From Luteolibacter pohnpeiensis (GTDB taxonomy: Bacteria > Verrucomicrobiota > Verrucomicrobiia > Verrucomicrobiales > Akkermansiaceae), in assembly GCF_016595435.1 (NCBI RefSeq), contig NZ_JAENIJ010000003.1:62001-126000 (forward strand): DNA of 64,000 nt. Reading direction: 5' to 3'. A model generated the notes under the pieces. That model did no database searches, was not told the origin of the DNA, and worked only from the letters and a program-made list of their open reading frames with translations. The position numbers were made by a program, and so were the translations under genes. Below are positions 60,201 to 64,000 of this stretch, piece by piece (the stretch's first letter is position 1; every line of letters starts with the position of its first letter).

Positions 60201-60310
60201 GTTGACCCAAGCGGATCGTCATCGTCCAGACCGTGAGTGTGAAAACCCAGGTCGAGCATTCCTTCTGCAGCGCTCATGCTGCCCTTTGGTGCTGGCATTT
60301 CACCGGACAT
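57239..60310 (-). CDS. Transmembrane Ser/Thr protein kinase with TPR region
   Basis: The 1023-residue protein has a complete kinase domain at about 46-325 (GEGGFGVVWKAE, ALKLIKPG, HRDLKPSNILVT, KVIDFGIAKAL, GTLQYMSPEQAG, DIYSLGAVLYELLTG). A membrane helix (AAFIAAAVVTVTLLSASIISIWQ, about 375-397) and a long TPR region (YHEIGDRQKAIDSMREAATIEEQL, LSVLTREVGNFDESLNYQKRSLQIAEEL, GDSQASIKSLEDSLKLYFYL) follow. It ends with the same small beta domain as the kinase at 49758 (SPSGRIKQFQIEGRYLLNGIS, IFFIPDLETSG). The ECF sigma factor gene 46 bases upstream is its likely partner, a known Planctomycetes/Verrucomicrobia pairing. Confidence 0.92.
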   Translation of the reverse strand: MSGEMPAPKGSMSAAEGMLDLGFHTHGLDDDDPLGSTPESSGCMIGRYRLLEPLGEGGFGVVWKAEQLQPISRILALKLIKPGISSGEVLARFAAESKALALMDHPNIAAVFDAGTNSEGRPYFAMEWVKGEAITNYCDSSNLTIRERIELFIPVCHAVQHAHQKAILHRDLKPSNILVTNIDGRAVPKVIDFGIAKALGAPGNEGLHENRFHTRSGVIIGTLQYMSPEQAGSVRDVDTRSDIYSLGAVLYELLTGSPPWIDAGINDLSYEEQLRHVREQQVRKPSLSEATLKHDATREEQQECRQWRRQLRGDLDWIVLKALEKDRRRRYETATALAADLLHYLNAEPVSAAAPSWRYQFGKLVRRNRAAFIAAAVVTVTLLSASIISIWQAVEARRSRTIAELSRQESEQNYQRARTAVEVYLSNVTADSRLEGEEFRTLRKELLETALPFYAELGKNGTTPELLHDRSWALDRLGTVYHEIGDRQKAIDSMREAATIEEQLVEKFPDHADYRHALGTRYNNLSVLTREVGNFDESLNYQKRSLQIAEELARDYPTVKSYQSDASVLRGNYSDALSASGKNAEAEALKRQLVQEAENRLNALPDSVDLQEELAHQYAGLGRILAKAGELEMGIRFLEKALTAQRNLMDVENPPLKMLADCAETSHNLAFYQLENGDSQASIKSLEDSLKLYFYLVDNSASNADYRHALALCYHLLGDAHGQLDEKNVAVENYLNSLKVRLKLATEFPENYEHSYLSSILEDRLGSIYRDQDKLEQAQRYFEKSVALLNTATHGRPENMDYRNSYSHAFKQLSDVLQKRGDVDGLLDVATRFSAAFANDWQSQVEAAKLATHTLGLVQPATGDAAGKSNNQTRSRAIALAIDLLDSSFQLGNPDHRKTLSDGSLAPLRGIPGFDALGDISADPQGKSPEEFSIAYNGNDPGLRVWRRENRIWNETSPSGRIKQFQIEGRYLLNGISGTKIRYIGKSPQIFFIPDLETSGAVHLMMQKNTGDWGIVAQIEQAK

Positions 60311-60356
60311 TGCTGGAAGTGAAATCTCTAAAGCTGGGGAAATGCAAATCGTTCAC

Positions 60357-61091
60357 TCAACTCCTCAATGCGAGCTTCAACGCCATCAGTTCCTCATCGA
60401 TTTGCAGATCATCGGGATTGCTCATGGTGGCCGCAATTTGTTTGCGCAGCAGATCACGAAATCTTCCCCGCAGGCGGCTTACCGCTTTACGGGTTGATTC
60501 GATGCTGAGCTCCAAAGCACTGGCTGCCTCTTCATAACTTCCTTCCGCGTGGGTGCGGGGATTGATGAAATCCTGCAGTAGTTTGAACTGAGCTGCCCGA
60601 CCAGAGATGGCTTCAGTTTCGGCGAGCTCGGAAATGGTTCGTTGGATAATCGACAATGCCCAGTTCCGATCGAAAATCTGATGTGGGGTCAAACGCTCAG
60701 GTGGCTCGCCGAAGGTTCGCTCTGCGGCATCGACGTCCAATGATAGGATTTCCAATCCTCCACCTCTTTTGAGTGCATTATTGCGAGTTCTGATATCGCC
60801 AATGAAGCGCTGGAAGGCAGTTAGAAGAAAGGTTCGCAATTTTCCCAATTCAGGGTTTGCCCCAGAAACCAGATTGCGCCCTATCAAGTAGTGAAAAAAT
60901 CCTTGGGTCAGGTCTTCTGCATCGGACGGTTGATTGCCCGCCCTCCTGGCATAGGCATAAAGTGGGAACCAGTAGTCCTTGCAGATCGATTCGATCGCCC
61001 GCCGTTGCTGGGTGGGGCCGCCCAGGCGACAGACATCAACCACTGCGGTCCATTGGGTGGCAGGAAATGGCGATATTCGGGTTGTGGCCAT
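60357..61091 (-). CDS. ECF sigma factor, kinase-associated type
   Basis: The 244-residue protein has sigma region 2 (FPLYAYARRAGNQPSDAEDLTQGFFHYLI, then LRTFLLTAFQRFIGDIR) and region 4 (GSYEEAASALELSIESTRKAVSRLRGRFRDLLRKQI). Between them is an insert (SLDVDAAERTFGEPPERLTPHQIFDRNWALSIIQRTISEL) that is a hallmark of the ECF groups found next to Ser/Thr kinases. It is the first gene of the long minus-strand run and lies next to the kinase it may be activated by. No anti-sigma factor is visible, so phosphorylation by the kinase may be the control. Confidence 0.88.
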   Translation of the reverse strand: MATTRISPFPATQWTAVVDVCRLGGPTQQRRAIESICKDYWFPLYAYARRAGNQPSDAEDLTQGFFHYLIGRNLVSGANPELGKLRTFLLTAFQRFIGDIRTRNNALKRGGGLEILSLDVDAAERTFGEPPERLTPHQIFDRNWALSIIQRTISELAETEAISGRAAQFKLLQDFINPRTHAEGSYEEAASALELSIESTRKAVSRLRGRFRDLLRKQIAATMSNPDDLQIDEELMALKLALRS

Positions 61092-61358
61092 TGGGTGTGT
61101 CTCACCCTGGCATTTTTAATTTCGTGGTGCAAGCCTGTGCTCCAGTTCGGTTTTTCTTTCCGCCGTTGTGAAATCGCAATAGTTTGTGGATGTGAGAATG
61201 ATCTCTGTTGGGAACGATGCGTTAACCGTCATTTTCGTTGTCGGCCGTGGTGATGCATCTGTTGATCGTTCTTTTCGGACTTACTGCGGCAAGCTGTTCA
61301 ATTCACCCGCGGGTAGGATGATGGCGAACTCAAACCATAGTGATAATTTTTTGATTAC

Positions 61359-61637
61359 ATGAACGATCCACATGATAAGCGAAACGATGGCAATTGGGCG
61401 ATGCAGGCGATCATCTTGCCATTGGGGGGCATTTTATTGCTGTATGGCTGTGCCCATGCAGATGGATTTTGGCGGAATTTTTCGCAGTATTGGGCGATTT
61501 ATATGGGAATGCTGTGGTTGATGCTCGGCCTCATGCATCGGCTGCTTTGGAAAGCCAAAGCTGGATACCGGGATGCACTCGACCTGTATCGGTCGGTTCA
61601 TCCCGAATCGGAGAGGCATTCCACTTCGAAAAAATAA
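61359..61637 (+). CDS. Small membrane protein
   Basis: This 92-residue protein has two hydrophobic helices (WAMQAIILPLGGILLLYGC and YWAIYMGMLWLMLGLMHRLLW) and charged ends. It matches nothing I recognise. It lies 267 bases from the divergent sigma gene and 51 bases before the kinase gene at 61689 on the same strand, so it may be co-transcribed with that kinase. The region before it (61092-61358) should hold promoters in both directions but shows no clear element to me. Confidence 0.6.
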   Translation: MNDPHDKRNDGNWAMQAIILPLGGILLLYGCAHADGFWRNFSQYWAIYMGMLWLMLGLMHRLLWKAKAGYRDALDLYRSVHPESERHSTSKK

Positions 61638-61688
61638 AAAGTTTAAGAAATCCTGTAACGGTTTCTCAAAAATCTTTCTGAGGATAAT

Positions 61689-63794
61689 ATGTCGATGGAA
61701 TCGCGAGATCCAAACCACGAGAACAATGCCCCGCGCAGCTTGGAAGGAATGAATCCTATGGATTTGTTGCGACAAGGTGCCACAGAGGATACGGCGCTGG
61801 ATGAGCAGGCTGCTGGTTTCGTCCCGCCTTCGCTGGATGAGGTGGCTCAAGCATTTCCTCAGTTTGAGGTACTGGATTTGATTGGGCAAGGGGGGATGGG
61901 CGCAGTGTATAAAGTGCGACAGCGTCAGATCGATCGGGTGGTTGCCTTAAAAATACTTCCTCCTGTAATCGGGGAATCGAAAGAATTCTCCGCTCGGTTT
62001 GCCGGTGAAGCGAAGGCTCTGGCAAAGCTGAATCATCCGAATATCATCACGTTGCACGAGTTTGGACGGACCGATAACGGACTGTATTTTATCGTCATGG
62101 AGTTCGTCAACGGGGTCAACCTCGCGCAGTTGATGAAAGCGGAGAGGATTTCATCGCGAGAGGCATTGTCGATTGTTTCGACGATTTGCGATGCCCTGCA
62201 GTTTGCACATGACCACGGCATTGTTCATCGCGACATCAAGCCGGAGAATATTTTGTTAGATCGGGCTGGCAAAGTGAAGGTCGCTGATTTTGGACTGGCA
62301 AAATTGATCCAAGCCGACTCGGAAACAGAGCATGAGCCGAATGATTCATCCGCGAGCGGGTTGACCGAGGTTGGAAAAGTCATGGGAACTCCGGCTTACA
62401 TGGCGCCTGAGCAATCCGAGCGGCCAGCTGAGGTCGATCATCGTGCGGATATCTATGCACTGGGAGTGGTTTTCTATCAAATGCTAACCGGTGAGCTTCC
62501 GGGGCGGCAGATGAAGAACATCAAGCGTGTGCAAATCGATGTTCGACTGAACGAAATCGTGCTGCGTGCCTTGGCGAAAGATCCTGCGAATCGATTTGAG
62601 AACGTCACTGAGATGAAAACTTATATCCAAGACTCAATGATGTGTGTATCTGTAAAAGATAAGGTTGTCAAAAAATACCGTAGATTGCTGTTGGTTTCAG
62701 GTTGCATGTTCTCGGTTGCTGTAGTGATTTTCTTGGTATATTACATTAATAAAAGGATCAAGGTTTCTGTTGCTTGGAAAGATTCTACGAGTTCCCAGAA
62801 TCAAGCTGTTGCGAATAAACCTCCTGCGCGGATATATAGTTCTCAGGATGAGATTTCGTTTTTGTTTGATCGAATAGCGATCGCAGAAGCCAATGTTCGT
62901 TTTCCAGATGGTCATCCTCTTCGGATTCGAGCGCAGGAGCATTTTGACGATTTATATAAAAGGATGCCGGATATATCTGGTGATAGAATTGGATATTGGG
63001 CGAAGGATTTCTACGCTAGTACTCAAAAGGATAGAGGAAACTTTGCGAAATCACAACCGAATGCGCATCTTGAAATCGCACTGCTGGACGCGCGTATCGC
63101 GGAATTCAATAAGTGGAAGTCTGGAGATGATGGTTTCCAGTTGATGTCTGAGAATGTTTTAACTGCCGGATTGCCGTCCCACGAAAAACAAGCGCGTGCT
63201 TGGCTGAGTTTGATTGATGCTGGCCAATATGGTCTCGCATGGGACTCGTCGTCGGATGCGATGAAGTCTCAATTTTCAAGGAATGATTGGATATTGTTTA
63301 TGATCAAAATGCATGATCCTCTAGGTAAAGTTTTAAGCCGGGGGGATGCATTTGCGGATACTCAGTTTAAGACGAGTGAAGGTAAGATGCGACGATCTAA
63401 AGCATATCTCACTCGGTTTGATTACGGAGGGGGATTGGTTGAGGATCTAGTGATGCTTGAAGTTTCTACGGGGGTGTGGAGGCCATATTCATACGCTATT
63501 CTTCCAAATAATCATACTATCGATCTGTGGATTAATGTTACTGTTCTCGGTGAGGTTGGGGCGACAGGGGTGCTCAAGCTAAATCCTAATGCGACGTTGC
63601 TGGATGCAATCGCTGAAGCGGGAGGGCTGACTGTTAAAGCGAATCCGAAGAAAATTTCCATTTCTGAGAAAAATGATTCTTCCCAGCTGCCTCAACTAGG
63701 ATTATATAATTTTAATGAAATTCTGGCTGGTCAGGCAATAAATCCAGGATTGACTGAGGGTTCGGTCATTGTTGTTCCTGCGCGCAATATGTAA
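61689..63794 (+). CDS. Ser/Thr protein kinase fused to DUF4019-like and SLBB-like domains
   Basis: The kinase domain spans about residues 55-315 (IGQGGMGAVYKVRQRQ, VALKILPPVIGE, HRDIKPENILLDRAG, KVADFGLAKLIQ, GTPAYMAPEQSERP, DIYALGVVFYQMLTGELPG). A membrane helix (LLLVSGCMFSVAVVIFLVYYI, about 335-355) leads to an unassigned section and then a DUF4019-like domain at about 500-610 (ARAWLSLIDAGQYGLAWDSSSDAMK, FDYGGGLVEDLVMLEV, WRPYSYAI). The end looks like an SLBB beta-grasp (VTVLGEVGATGVLKLNPNATLLDAIAEAGGL). The outer half, from about 62640, is much richer in A and T than the kinase half. A later ATG (codon 3, MESRDPN) is a possible start. Confidence 0.85.
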   Translation: MSMESRDPNHENNAPRSLEGMNPMDLLRQGATEDTALDEQAAGFVPPSLDEVAQAFPQFEVLDLIGQGGMGAVYKVRQRQIDRVVALKILPPVIGESKEFSARFAGEAKALAKLNHPNIITLHEFGRTDNGLYFIVMEFVNGVNLAQLMKAERISSREALSIVSTICDALQFAHDHGIVHRDIKPENILLDRAGKVKVADFGLAKLIQADSETEHEPNDSSASGLTEVGKVMGTPAYMAPEQSERPAEVDHRADIYALGVVFYQMLTGELPGRQMKNIKRVQIDVRLNEIVLRALAKDPANRFENVTEMKTYIQDSMMCVSVKDKVVKKYRRLLLVSGCMFSVAVVIFLVYYINKRIKVSVAWKDSTSSQNQAVANKPPARIYSSQDEISFLFDRIAIAEANVRFPDGHPLRIRAQEHFDDLYKRMPDISGDRIGYWAKDFYASTQKDRGNFAKSQPNAHLEIALLDARIAEFNKWKSGDDGFQLMSENVLTAGLPSHEKQARAWLSLIDAGQYGLAWDSSSDAMKSQFSRNDWILFMIKMHDPLGKVLSRGDAFADTQFKTSEGKMRRSKAYLTRFDYGGGLVEDLVMLEVSTGVWRPYSYAILPNNHTIDLWINVTVLGEVGATGVLKLNPNATLLDAIAEAGGLTVKANPKKISISEKNDSSQLPQLGLYNFNEILAGQAINPGLTEGSVIVVPARNM

Positions 63795-63815
63795 AAATTT
63801 ATTATAATAGTTATT

Positions 63816-64000
63816 GTGAATATTATTTATCCTATTCAATCCGTGCTTGTTTACTTGGCGATGTGCTTCTCGTCACAAAATGTGGACCGTATCACAGTTA
63901 AGGGGCCAAACATCGAAGCGGTAGAGCTTGTTCGCGATGGAGACGTATGGAAAAATAGTGATGGTTCGCGCTTTTTGATCGAAAATGGTCAACTTGAGAT
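63816..64000 (+). CDS. Start of an exported protein (partial, runs off the right edge)
   Basis: A GTG at 63816, 22 bases after the kinase stop, opens a frame that stays open to the window end (61 codons). It begins with a hydrophobic stretch (NIIYPIQSVLVYLAMCFSSQ) that reads as a signal peptide, then VDRITVKGPNIEAVELVRDGD. Function unknown. AT-rich like the end of the preceding gene, it probably belongs to the same transcript. An alternative start downstream is possible. Confidence 0.5.
   Translation, partial: MNIIYPIQSVLVYLAMCFSSQNVDRITVKGPNIEAVELVRDGDVWKNSDGSRFLIENGQLE

Noticed and set aside
1..64000. tRNA genes, CRISPR arrays, insertion sequences or prophage genes
   Set aside because: No cloverleaf-like stretch, regularly spaced repeat, transposase or phage structural gene was seen on reading both strands.

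Overview
The window looks like a chromosomal segment of a Verrucomicrobiota bacterium, probably of the Verrucomicrobiae. This is inferred from gene content: five secreted proteins of PEP-CTERM style (four with the anchor), a sigma factor of the Rhodopirellula/Verrucomicrobium type followed by a FecR/LamG anti-sigma-like protein, three large Ser/Thr kinases, a multidomain sulfatase, weak Shine-Dalgarno signals and a mid-50s GC content judged by eye. No rRNA, tRNA, CRISPR array, transposase or phage gene is visible.

Region 1 (1-12646) is metabolic. After a partial DUF3500 gene and a methyltransferase, a tightly packed operon (1699-10258) encodes purine and ureide breakdown: 5-hydroxyisourate hydrolase, allantoate amidohydrolase, allantoinase, ureidoglycine aminohydrolase, ureidoglycolate amidohydrolase and a single-chain xanthine dehydrogenase. 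This is the plant-type route that releases all nitrogen as ammonia and ends at glyoxylate. Uricase and OHCU decarboxylase are not in the window. An exported TIM-barrel protein, a MazG-like pyrophosphohydrolase and RsmH follow.

Region 2 (12676-28042) holds a LysR-like regulator pair, four secreted genes of which three carry PEP-CTERM anchors, MetRS, cell-envelope proteins (a SurA/PpiD-like foldase, a TPR protein, helical-repeat protein) and an unusual multi-spanning transporter-like protein fused to a hotdog thioesterase. Region 3 (28054-31961) is an ispD - M16 peptidase - YwaF-like - ispH operon. A LysR regulator and a nitroreductase are then divergently arranged.

Region 4 (33823-40460) is the most interesting part. 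It is a two-gene translationally coupled module: an M48-like metallopeptidase and an 1812-residue protein that reads as degenerate kinase C-lobe - DUF4011 - SF1 helicase - PD-(D/E)xK-like nuclease - WGR. I regard it as a candidate antiviral or genome-integrity system.

Region 5 (40570-49613) has a glutaredoxin-MauE fusion, a sigma/anti-sigma pair, a PEP-CTERM protein, a large sulfatase and a two-gene azoreductase/hydrolase unit. Region 6 (49758-61091) is a long minus-strand run: ECF sigma, kinase-TPR, isochorismatase-like hydrolase, porin, ABM-domain membrane protein, amidohydrolase, second kinase-TPR. Both kinases share the same C-terminal domain. The window ends with a small membrane protein, a kinase-DUF4019-SLBB fusion of mixed base composition, and the start of another exported protein.
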